Shown: in pieces, positions 1 through 6,553 of the stretch
Numbering within the stretch: position 1 is the first letter of the stretch
Layout of the letters: every line of letters starts with the position of its first letter
Assembly (NCBI GenBank): GCA_900128585.1
Contig: LT642698.1
Location: 1 to 12,240 of the forward strand
Source of the DNA: Stramenopiles sp. TOSAG23-3
Taxonomy: Eukaryota; Sar
Direction of reading: 5' to 3'
DNA: 12,240 nucleotides
Notes under the pieces: model-generated
Told to the model about the DNA's origin: nothing
What the model saw: only the letters and a program-made list of their open reading frames with translations
Database searches by the model: none
Position numbers and translations under genes: made by a program

Positions 1-61
<61 letters not shown>

Positions 62-82
62 CCCCCCCCCCCCCCCCCCCCC
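1..82. repeat. Homopolymer tract A59 then C23
   Basis: Positions 1-59 are all A and 60-82 are all C, with no interruption. No coding signal overlaps it. Two adjacent perfect homopolymers of this length are uncommon. They could be a real low-complexity tract or a sequencing or assembly artefact. The composition does not match a known telomere repeat. Confidence 0.9.
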
Positions 83-318
83 AAAAATATAAAAATGAAA
101 ACAACTATATTTTTAAAAATACAACGAAACAAATTGATTAACATTTGGCGATGAATTATTTAGGAAAGGCTCCAATTTAATGTAGCATTTCGGAAAGTGT
201 GGTGAGGAGAACATTATGTCAAGATATTGATGTTTAGTTAGGGCGTGCTTGTGTCACGATACATATACATAGCGTGCAGAGTTTAGCGTCTTGCAGAACG
301 TGCACTCCCTTGCAAAGT
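83..318. other. AT-rich 5' flank of the IQ-motif gene
   Basis: This spacer is AT-rich up to about 240 and becomes more balanced near the gene. In the reading frame of the downstream gene there is a TAG at 235-237 and no ATG before 319, so the promoter and 5' leader must lie here or further left. I see no convincing TATA box, repeat or RNA gene. Confidence 0.5.
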
Positions 319-1683
319 ATGGCCACCGTCGGAGTGGAAGGGGGGGTGTCTGCTACGGAGGCGGTGCCTGGTGCCACCCCAGTTGTCCAGGCGCATGACA
401 ATTCCAGGGTGGACAGTGAGAATTCGTTGCCGTCAAACAGTTCGGTGAACCATACAACTCTGGTAGAAGAGTGGAAGAGGAATATATCAAAGGATTTACA
501 GGTTCGTGTCGCGCCGACGAAGGACCAGGCAGCTGCGCGCATACAAAATTTGTACCGGTGCAGGAAACGACGCCTCACATTTAAGACAATAAAGAGGGTG
601 CTGACCCATGCAGAGGAGAGTATTACGCGGAGGGTCTTGAAGCAGATCAACCCGAGCGAGGCGCACCTGTTAAACGACCCATCTCTTCGCTCTAGAGTCA
701 GATTTCGGCTGGGCGGGACAACGTGGCCGCCCATGATCTTGTACAAAATATATACGAACGCGACGGTTCGGTACATCGACGGGCGCGTGGTGACGGATCA
801 CATTCACGGGAAACTGGACAAGCGGGGGGTGTACTCTCGCAGGGACTACCAGAAATTTATATCATGGTTGGACAGAAAGCCTGTGAACGCGGGGGGGAGG
901 GGAAACGTGTGGCGGCCGCTCTTCTACACAAAGACCGTCGATGGTAGGCTGGCGTTGCCGAACCCTAACACCCCGCCGAGACGGAGCAGGCGCCGCAAAG
1001 AAAACGATAATATGGCGCGCAGCCTGCCGTCGCTGGGCATCTCTGGCATTCGCAGTGGCGCGGGGGGCGGGGTTTCGGGGTCAAAACATTTGCGGTTCTC
1101 GTCGTCCCGCTCCCTTTCGCGCTCAATGAGCGAAATGGAGCTCACGCGCAAAGGCGAACAGGCACAGTTTCAGCGATGGGAAAGTAGTTCCATCCGTAGG
1201 CGTCCGGGAACCACCACAGAAGCAGGGCGAAAAGCGGGTCGTGACAAATATAGAAACGCAAGACCACAGAGTGCTTCTATGGCCAAACGGCGGGAGGGGA
1301 GCCGGAAAAGTGCCCGGAGGCGCAGGCCGCGGTCTGCAGGGCGTCAGCGTCGGACACGTAACAAAATCGGTGCTGTGGGGAAAATGTCCTTGAAAGGTAA
1401 AGAAATGAATACGATGGGCCAAACAGTGGTCCATTCAGTGGGTCCGGGGAAAGTCTTGACCCCGATCCAACACCGACAGCGCAGGCTGCGGGCCTTGCCT
1501 TTGCACAACCAGTCGCCTGTACCAAAATCACGGGCGCTTAAGAGTCGAAGCCCGAAACGATTTTCAATGAAGAGCGTGACTAGTTGGGAGACGGTTCCAG
1601 ATGCCGAGGCGAACGAACTATACGCATGGAGCAATGCTCTGAACGTCGATGACCTCGACTGGGTGAAAACGAGCCCCAGCTAA
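319..1683 (+). CDS. IQ-motif protein with conserved central block and Arg/Ser-rich tail, possibly C11orf65-like
   Basis: This encodes a 454-residue, very basic protein. A complete IQ motif (I75-Q76, R80, R85) predicts calmodulin or EF-hand light-chain binding. It is followed by a folded-looking block at about residues 117-202, which includes RFRLGG, a WPP turn and YKIYT. Residues about 215-415 are low-complexity Arg/Ser/Lys-rich and probably disordered; the last 30 are acidic and contain three Trp. The IQ motif followed by RFRLGG-WPP-YKI reminds me of the C11orf65 (MFI) family, but this rests on memory of the pattern and has not been searched. The start is the first ATG after an in-frame TAG at 235; it has A at -3 and G at +4. 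A GTG at 274 is in frame but an unlikely start in a eukaryote. No membrane span or signal peptide is visible. The gene converges on CPT1 across 431 bp. Coding status is firm, function is not. Confidence 0.85.
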   Translation: MATVGVEGGVSATEAVPGATPVVQAHDNSRVDSENSLPSNSSVNHTTLVEEWKRNISKDLQVRVAPTKDQAAARIQNLYRCRKRRLTFKTIKRVLTHAEESITRRVLKQINPSEAHLLNDPSLRSRVRFRLGGTTWPPMILYKIYTNATVRYIDGRVVTDHIHGKLDKRGVYSRRDYQKFISWLDRKPVNAGGRGNVWRPLFYTKTVDGRLALPNPNTPPRRSRRRKENDNMARSLPSLGISGIRSGAGGGVSGSKHLRFSSSRSLSRSMSEMELTRKGEQAQFQRWESSSIRRRPGTTTEAGRKAGRDKYRNARPQSASMAKRREGSRKSARRRRPRSAGRQRRTRNKIGAVGKMSLKGKEMNTMGQTVVHSVGPGKVLTPIQHRQRRLRALPLHNQSPVPKSRALKSRSPKRFSMKSVTSWETVPDAEANELYAWSNALNVDDLDWVKTSPS

Positions 1684-1755
1684 GCCAAAGCATTGGGGGA
1701 GCGTGTGGTAGAATTATTCGTAAGAGAGTAAGAATTTTGCTAATTTAGAATTGGT

Positions 1756-1773
1756 GGGGGGGGGGGGCGGGGG
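1756..1773. repeat. G-rich homopolymer tract
   Basis: Twelve consecutive G (1756-1767), one C, then five more G lie 73 bp past the IQ-motif gene stop. The tract could form G-quadruplex structure, and its length may be unreliable in sequencing. Confidence 0.8.
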
Positions 1774-1830
1774 CAGCTCCTCGTCAAAATTTGCTCGAGA
1801 GTGAGTTCGCACGTATATAATATAAAGTAT

Positions 1831-1876
1831 TTCGTGAGTATATAATTTGTTTTTTCGTGGGTATTTAATTGTAATT
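1831..1876. repeat. 23-bp imperfect tandem duplication
   Basis: Two neighbouring units begin at 1831 and 1854. Both start TTCGTG, and both have GTAT followed by an AATT core. They differ at several later positions. It is short and may be a local slippage duplication. Confidence 0.45.
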
Positions 1877-1880
1877 AAAA

Positions 1881-1899
1881 TTAATGTACTGCGAACTGA
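1881..1899 (+). repeat. Dispersed 19-bp element, copy 1
   Basis: The word ttaatgtactgcgaactga is a perfect reverse complement of 10417-10435 in the other convergent spacer. A 14-bp core recurs in direct orientation 52 bp downstream at 1936-1949. A 19-bp match in a 12-kb window is unlikely by chance, so this is probably a dispersed repeat remnant or shared 3'-region element. Confidence 0.65.
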
Positions 1900-1935
1900 A
1901 CTCTAGATTTAGACATTCGAGGTTTACAATCCTTC

Positions 1936-1949
1936 ATGTACTGCGAACT
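1936..1949 (+). repeat. Dispersed element, copy 2 (14-bp core)
   Basis: The core atgtactgcgaact matches copy 1 at 1881-1899 exactly over 14 bp in direct orientation. Flanking bases also agree partly (TT before it, with one mismatch). Confidence 0.6.
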
Positions 1950-1990
1950 TATCTTTGCTCTTTGGTAAGCCTCTGTTATTTAAGAAATTC

Positions 1991-2030
1991 TTACGAAGTA
2001 GATTGATTTTAAAAACAAACTACTTCGTAA
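1991..2030. repeat. Perfect 11-bp inverted repeat with 18-nt loop
   Basis: The arms TTACGAAGTAG (1991-2001) and CTACTTCGTAA (2020-2030) are exact reverse complements. The 18-base spacer is A/T-rich. In RNA this would be a stable hairpin in the 3' region of either flanking gene, or of both if their transcripts overlap. It could also be the inverted end of a small mobile-element remnant. A 10-bp direct repeat, CTGTTATTTA, brackets it at 1973-1982 and 2034-2043. Confidence 0.7.
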
Positions 2031-2043
2031 TGGCTGTTATTTA
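2031..2043 (+). repeat. 13-bp word shared with the other convergent spacer
   Basis: TGGCTGTTATTTA here is the exact reverse complement of 10457-10469. With the 19-bp element it gives two independent matches between the two convergent spacers, although their order relative to each other differs. Confidence 0.5.
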
Positions 2044-2114
2044 GAGGAGATATTGTCTAAAGTTATATCTTAACATACTATATATTTTGTTTTTTTTTCA
2101 TAACATAGATTTTA

Positions 2115-4541
2115 TCACTTCATTTTCGGCTTCTTTGCGGACGCGAGCACATCGCGCATATCGCGCAAGACCGAATCCAGAGAAGAAAGAAACTTCTCCG
2201 AGTCACTTTTTGGGGATGAGCGCTTGCTGCTAACGTGAAAAAATATTTTGTCCTCCCCTGCAAACATGTACGAAATACCATACCCGTCGTCGGCAACAGG
2301 GCCAAACCCACCCCCGGGGCTAATACACACGTCATCGATTTCTTTCGGGACGATGTTCCAAATTGACGTCTGCCGTTGGGGCTGTTGGCTAGTTGACAGC
2401 CTCCACGGAATTTTCAAGGCTTGCTGAAGGAACGGGGACTCGACATTCATCGCCATACTAACGACGTAAAGGGCGAATATGTGGCGCTCCACCCCCTGTC
2501 CGCAAATGGCGTCTTTGCACAGTTTCGAATGTTGCTTGCACGCCAGCCGCAGGGCAGCCGCGCGTTGGTTCGACGAAGACTTTGGTTCAGTCATCGACTT
2601 GACAAAATGGACGCTTTCAACCGACAATGACCGCACCGTTTCCGTTCGCCCTTTACGAAACATGCGGGTCATGCACGCTTCGTAGGTCAGCGCAAAATTT
2701 CCCGTCACGCGGTAATAAGTCAGCTGCAGCGCCATCTGGATGAATGCGTCGGGGGAGACGCCATGCCTCTTCACAAACCCTTTCCCGTACTTGACATGCC
2801 CAAACACCTCGAGCTGGAGGTCGCTGATGAGTCCTCTCGCGACTTTCATGGAAGCGTTAGTGGCCGCGATGGCCTCGTCGTCCAGGTAAAATCGAAGGAG
2901 CTGTATTTTGCTGATGGAGGAGTGGTGGTCCTTTCGCGTCTTGGTCGAAGAGCTCGAGGGGGAAAAGTTTGCCGTATGGCCACTGGACTCGTAAGAGAAT
3001 CTCCCCGCCTTTTCCACTTCATGACACAAGCAGTACTCCCACATGTGTGCGACCACGGGCGCGTCGGCCCACGAGTGCTCAGCGTTTAGGCCCGCGTACC
3101 CGTTCTCGAACACGACAAGCGAGAGGCTCTTGTCGAACCAACGGTCCGAGCCCCCACCGTGCAGGATCTTGCTGCTTCGCTCGCTCCAGGACGACGGAGA
3201 GTTGGTGTCCAAGCAGACGATGAAGAGGGCGGACTCGATCTCCACGAGGGAGGCCTTGTTGACGCCTTCGCTAAAATTATTTTCTCGCACTTCCGCCCAC
3301 GCCGTCCGGTTTGCGGCCGTCAAGGCCGCCAGGTTCTTCCCGTTGGCCTCGGTAACCTCGCCGCGCTTGTGCATCCCATCCGCTATGTTCTTGATGTGCA
3401 AAAACTGCTCCTCCAACTCGTTCGGCTTCCAAACAATACCGTTCCACCGGATCACCTCTACTTTGAAATACACCCCACGGCGGATGACCACAATGTGCTT
3501 GGAGCCCTCACCACGATGCTGGAGTTCGTCCACCTCCTTCCCGGGCACCCGCGTTGTGCCAAACATTCGGTAGTACTGGCTCATGCAGAGTGGGCGGAGC
3601 CCGCGAAGGCGCACCGGCTCCACGGACTCGCTCTTCAGCAGCCGGTGGAAATCGACCATGATGGCCGTCAACGTGGCCGCCCGCGCCTCCGAGATCCGGG
3701 ACGGGGCAAAGTCGCAAAAGTCTAAAATATAATAGTTGGAATTGATGCAGAGGGGCCCGCGGGCCCTCAGCCAAACGTACTTTTCCCAAAAGTCCGAGAC
3801 ATAGTTGGTCGACCAAAAAAATGCCCGTAGCTTTAAGTACTGGTTCATCTTCTCCCCGTCGTTTACGCAAAATGTCTTCCCCAAGTCCTCCATCGTCAAA
3901 TACTCGTCCTCGGACAAGATTGGCTTGACCGACCTCAAAAACTTTCTCACCGTGTCCCCGACGGCGGGGACGGGAAGCGTGGGCAATGACGTCTGAAAAC
4001 TGTACGTCAGCCGCGGGCGCCGAAAGCCTGTCAGAACTTTTGTGGCCAGGACCCACAGGCGGACTGAAAAATCGTGTTTCCGCCTCCTATCTACCCAGCC
4101 GTTCCAGGACAAGACCCAGCGAAGCAGCCCTCGCTCCAGCGCCATGATGATGAAGACCACCCAAATGCTTCCCATGACTGCCAAATACCCCACCCTCCAC
4201 TCTAACGAAAAATGCTCGACTATTTGGCGTGGCCAAAACGGCTGGTTTGAATACTTTACTATCGACGCCAGCCAACCCGTCTTCCACCAGGAGGTCGGGC
4301 TGGAGTTCAACAAAATTATGACCGAGGCGGTGCAGGCCGCGAGCAGCGTTATGGGCGACGCTGGCCAAAGGCCGTACAGGATTACATTTCTCCACCGGTA
4401 CATGGTTCGAAGCAGCGACCGGTGCCAAATGTACGGGTGCGGAATTTTCAGCGTGAGGGTGACCGTGCCATCGTCGGACAAAAAGAGGTCGAACCCACGC
4501 TTCTGTTTCACGTACTCTATCGCGTTCCTCGCCTCCGCCAT
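2115..4541 (-). CDS. CPT1: Carnitine O-palmitoyltransferase I (outer mitochondrial membrane)
   Basis: This 808-residue enzyme transfers long-chain acyl groups from CoA to carnitine, the committed step for mitochondrial fatty acid import. It keeps the CPT1 plan: a short N-terminal regulatory segment, membrane spans at about residues 60-80 and 117-135, then the choline/carnitine acyltransferase domain opening with FQTSLPTLPVPA at about 182-193. The catalytic His is H489 in NAEHSWADAP; the carnitine-site motif TETVR is at 633-637, STS at 716-718 and FGPVADDGYG at 746-755. The two spans and the LNAEHSWADAP block separate it from matrix CPT2. The N-terminus begins MAEA, so E3, linked to malonyl-CoA inhibition in mammalian CPT1A, is kept. 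M624 matches the malonyl-CoA-sensitive Met of CPT1A (M593). Length is close to animal CPT1 (about 770-800). The chosen ATG has AAA before it; an in-frame TTG at 4556 is rejected. It diverges from the channel gene across 2.0 kb and shows no intron or frameshift. Confidence 0.96.
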   Translation of the reverse strand: MAEARNAIEYVKQKRGFDLFLSDDGTVTLTLKIPHPYIWHRSLLRTMYRWRNVILYGLWPASPITLLAACTASVIILLNSSPTSWWKTGWLASIVKYSNQPFWPRQIVEHFSLEWRVGYLAVMGSIWVVFIIMALERGLLRWVLSWNGWVDRRRKHDFSVRLWVLATKVLTGFRRPRLTYSFQTSLPTLPVPAVGDTVRKFLRSVKPILSEDEYLTMEDLGKTFCVNDGEKMNQYLKLRAFFWSTNYVSDFWEKYVWLRARGPLCINSNYYILDFCDFAPSRISEARAATLTAIMVDFHRLLKSESVEPVRLRGLRPLCMSQYYRMFGTTRVPGKEVDELQHRGEGSKHIVVIRRGVYFKVEVIRWNGIVWKPNELEEQFLHIKNIADGMHKRGEVTEANGKNLAALTAANRTAWAEVRENNFSEGVNKASLVEIESALFIVCLDTNSPSSWSERSSKILHGGGSDRWFDKSLSLVVFENGYAGLNAEHSWADAPVVAHMWEYCLCHEVEKAGRFSYESSGHTANFSPSSSSTKTRKDHHSSISKIQLLRFYLDDEAIAATNASMKVARGLISDLQLEVFGHVKYGKGFVKRHGVSPDAFIQMALQLTYYRVTGNFALTYEACMTRMFRKGRTETVRSLSVESVHFVKSMTEPKSSSNQRAAALRLACKQHSKLCKDAICGQGVERHIFALYVVSMAMNVESPFLQQALKIPWRLSTSQQPQRQTSIWNIVPKEIDDVCISPGGGFGPVADDGYGISYMFAGEDKIFFHVSSKRSSPKSDSEKFLSSLDSVLRDMRDVLASAKKPKMK

Positions 4542-4772
4542 TTTCTCCAACAACAACTTTCTACTATATCAGCACCACACAGGCCCCCGTGGCGTGCACT
4601 TCAACGTTGCGTGTGGGGTAGAGAAAAGGGTGGAATGGCAGAGTGATTGAACGATTCGCTCTGTTGCCTATATATGTGTGTACGTTTGTTTTGTTTTACA
4701 AACTATACTCTGTCTGTATATACATTTCGTTTCTGTATATAAGAGTTGAAGTAAAGAAAAGGAAAAAGTAAT

Positions 4773-4832
4773 ATTAATAATAATAATAATATAATTATTA
4801 GTTAATAATAATAAAATAATAATAATAAAAAA
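4773..4832. repeat. AAT/TAA trinucleotide-rich tract
   Basis: Imperfect runs of TAA/AAT units are broken by ATAATTATTAGTT. It is a simple microsatellite upstream of CPT1. Confidence 0.75.
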
Positions 4833-4866
4833 TATAAGGAAGAAGAAGTGGTGGTGTGCCGATATA

Positions 4867-4898
4867 GTACGGTACAGGTAGTGGTAATTGAACCGTAC
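4867..4898. repeat. 7-bp inverted repeat with 18-nt spacer
   Basis: GTACGGT (4867-4873) and ACCGTAC (4892-4898) are exact reverse complements. It lies about 330 bp upstream of the CPT1 start and could be a split palindromic protein-binding site, but it is short enough to arise by chance. Confidence 0.3.
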
Positions 4899-5015
4899 GT
4901 ATACTTTTTATTAGAGTGCAAAAAATAGTAGAAACAAGAAGAAGTTGAATTATAACGTAATAGGTACAGTCGTTCTACTGAGGAAATAGGACTAACACAA
5001 CAAAGAGAAAGTACA

Positions 5016-5330
5016 AGGAAGAAAGGAAGAGAAGAGAAGAGAAGAAAGAGAACAGAAGAGAAGAGAAGAGAAGAGAAGAGAAGAGAAGAGAAGAAAAGAG
5101 AAGAGAACAGAAGAGAAGAGAAGAGAAGAGAAGAGAAGAGAAGAAAAGAGAAGAGAACAGAAGAGAAGAGAAGAGAAGAAAAGAGAAGAGAAGAAAGAGA
5201 AGAGAAGAAAAGAGAAGAGAAGAGAAGAAAAGAGAAGAGAACAGAAGAGAAGAGAAGAGAAGAGAAGAGAAGAGAAGAGAAGAGAAGAGAAGAAAAGAGA
5301 AGAGAAGAGAAGAAAAGAGAAGAGAGGAGG
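5016..5330 (+). repeat. Purine-rich AGAAG pentamer array
   Basis: About 315 bp consist almost entirely of AGAAG-type pentamers on the + strand, varied by AAAAG units and by single C bases in AACAG (C at 5053, 5108, 5158, 5242). The blocks 5052-5110 and 5107-5160 are the same pattern differing by one pentamer, which shows a higher-order unit of about 50-55 bp. On the - strand it gives an uninterrupted Ser/Leu/Phe frame, a by-product of the five-codon period and not a gene. The strand asymmetry could favour triplex (H-DNA) structure. Confidence 0.95.
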
Positions 5331-5492
5331 TTAACACTAAACCTATGGTAAACGTCTCCCTATAATTATTCATGCTTAGGATACCATTTTTCTTCGTAAG
5401 TACAACCCCCCATCCCACCAGGTCCACAAATCGTCTCCGAAACGATGTTCGGAGAATTTAAATAGGACACAAAGTAAGTTTTATACAGATCG

Positions 5493-5556
5493 GGAAGGAA
5501 GGAAGGAAGGAAGGAAGGAAGGAAGGAAGGAAGGAAGGAAGGAAGGAAGGAAGGAA
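5493..5556 (+). repeat. (GGAA)16 tetranucleotide microsatellite
   Basis: Sixteen perfect GGAA units are followed by GGAGGAAC. It is polymorphism-prone and again purine-rich on the + strand. Confidence 0.97.
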
Positions 5557-5836
5557 GGAGGAACAAAAAAATTTAACTATTCTGACGACTATGAGGCTAT
5601 GAGGACTCAAATATAAATAATTTTAAGTGTATAATAATCTAATTGATTATAAGTATAATTATACAATATTTTATAAATAAGAATAAAATTGTTGAAACCA
5701 AAGTATTTATTCTTTATATAAATATAATTATCTCCTTATCCTTAATTATATATAATATCGAAATAGACAGGGTCACCTCAATCAGACCTCTGAGCTTTCA
5801 TTGTCGCAGATTCGTAGAACACGACTCGTTTTTTAT

Positions 5837-5866
5837 CCGGTCCACTGTGGTGGTCCCGGTCCACTG
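5837..5866 (+). repeat. 11-bp direct repeat pair in a GC-richer island
   Basis: CCGGTCCACTG occurs at 5837-5847 and again at 5856-5866, a 19-bp period, inside a roughly 100-bp stretch less AT-rich than its surroundings. It could be a paired regulatory site in the channel gene's upstream region (about 700 bp before its start) or part of an unrecognised RNA gene. Confidence 0.55.
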
Positions 5867-5904
5867 GTTATAATACCAAAAAACACCTCGTATAATCCTC
5901 GTAA

Positions 5905-5924
5905 GGTATAAAATACCAGGTATT
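5905..5924. repeat. Overlapping short palindromes built on GGTAT/ATACC
   Basis: GGTAT-AAA-ATACC (5905-5917) overlaps the odd palindrome AATACC-A-GGTATT (5912-5924). The two can form alternative small hairpins. They could be binding sites; no function is demonstrable from sequence. Confidence 0.35.
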
Positions 5925-5988
5925 AATTCATACGAATACAACTCTTCTTCTAAAAGTTGTCTACTTCTGCCAAAATATAATTATCATC

Positions 5989-6009
5989 TTATTATTATTA
6001 TTATTATTA
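5989..6009. repeat. (TTA)7 microsatellite
   Basis: Seven near-perfect TTA units lie upstream of the channel gene. Confidence 0.8.
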
Positions 6010-6035
6010 AACCCAGAAAAAAAGAAGAAGGAAGT

Positions 6036-6106
6036 CTTTTTCTTTTTTCTTCTTCTTTCTTCTTCTTTTCTTCTTTCTTCTTCTTTCTTCTCTTCTTGTT
6101 CTTCCT
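6036..6106 (+). repeat. TTC/CTT polypyrimidine tract
   Basis: About 70 bases of almost pure C/T directly follow a short purine block (6015-6034), so the two can pair imperfectly. Read on the - strand it gives a Lys/Glu-rich open frame, which is a composition artefact. Confidence 0.85.
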
Positions 6107-6553
6107 GTTGTTTTGTATAAATATAATAATAAAGAAGCTTGTAATAAAATAATATAATTATAATATTATTAGACGACGACACTATAAAAAAAATGCAATT
6201 GTTGGGCATAGTTGTGTAGAGAAGAGTCTTTCCTCGTACCGTAGTTTGTGTTACATGAATATATGTATCATTTTTGTTTTTTTGCCACTGGATTTGTTCA
6301 TCAATCTCTGAAACATAAATAAACAGAACTATTTTCCATAAAACCATCGGAATACGTATAGTGTAATTCGTATACTTATATTACCCCGGAAAACAGGCCG
6401 AACTATTTTACGTTCAGCCGGCTCCAGTAACCAAGCGTGATAGAGGCGAGGCACTAGCGAACGAACTTCTATTGCGTCAACAACAGTGCAAAGATTTCTT
6501 TCTCTGCTTCGGACCGGTTTGAAGACATCGACATCGGTGATAGAGATATAAGC

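Larger units (their letters stand above)
1684..2114. other. Convergent 3'-3' spacer between the IQ-motif gene and CPT1
   Basis: This 431-bp AT-rich spacer must hold the 3' ends of both flanking genes. It contains a G12 run, a 23-bp imperfect tandem duplication, two copies of a word that recurs inverted in the other convergent spacer, and a perfect 11-bp inverted repeat. No canonical AATAAA is evident for either gene. No open frame here looks coding. Confidence 0.6.
4542..6553. other. 2.0-kb divergent spacer between CPT1 and the channel gene
   Basis: The two gene starts face away from each other, so promoters for both should lie here. The spacer is mostly AT-rich and packed with simple repeats, each listed separately. 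Two stretches are less AT-rich: about 5770-5870 (unexplained) and about 6375-6553 (probable 5' leader of the channel gene). Open frames inside the repeats are low-complexity and not coding. I found no tRNA or recognisable snRNA. Confidence 0.6.

Noticed and set aside
1-82. Telomere end
   Set aside because: A run of A then a run of C is not a telomeric repeat unit; no tandem G/T-rich or C/A-rich unit is present.
3043-3725. Overlapping + strand frames of 176 and 188 codons within CPT1
   Set aside because: They are shadows of the CPT1 coding sequence, whose catalytic motifs are unambiguous on the - strand.
4669-4677. TATATA stretch as a TATA box for CPT1
   Set aside because: It lies about 130 bp from the ATG in DNA that is AT-rich throughout, so such a match carries little weight.
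4975-5427. 150-codon Ser/Leu/Phe frame on the - strand
   Set aside because: It is a direct translation of the AGAAG pentamer array; the protein period is the repeat period. Not a gene.
5643-5873. 76-codon Ile/Asn-rich frame on the + strand
   Set aside because: Composition matches AT-rich spacer, with no homology-like pattern.
5765-5880. tRNA, U1, U2, U4, U5 or U6 RNA gene in the GC-richer island
   Set aside because: No B-box-like GGTTCGA pattern, and none of the conserved snRNA cores could be found on either strand.
5961-6347. 128-codon frame on the - strand ending in Lys/Glu and Asn runs
   Set aside because: Produced by TTC and TTA microsatellites in AT-rich DNA; no conserved feature.
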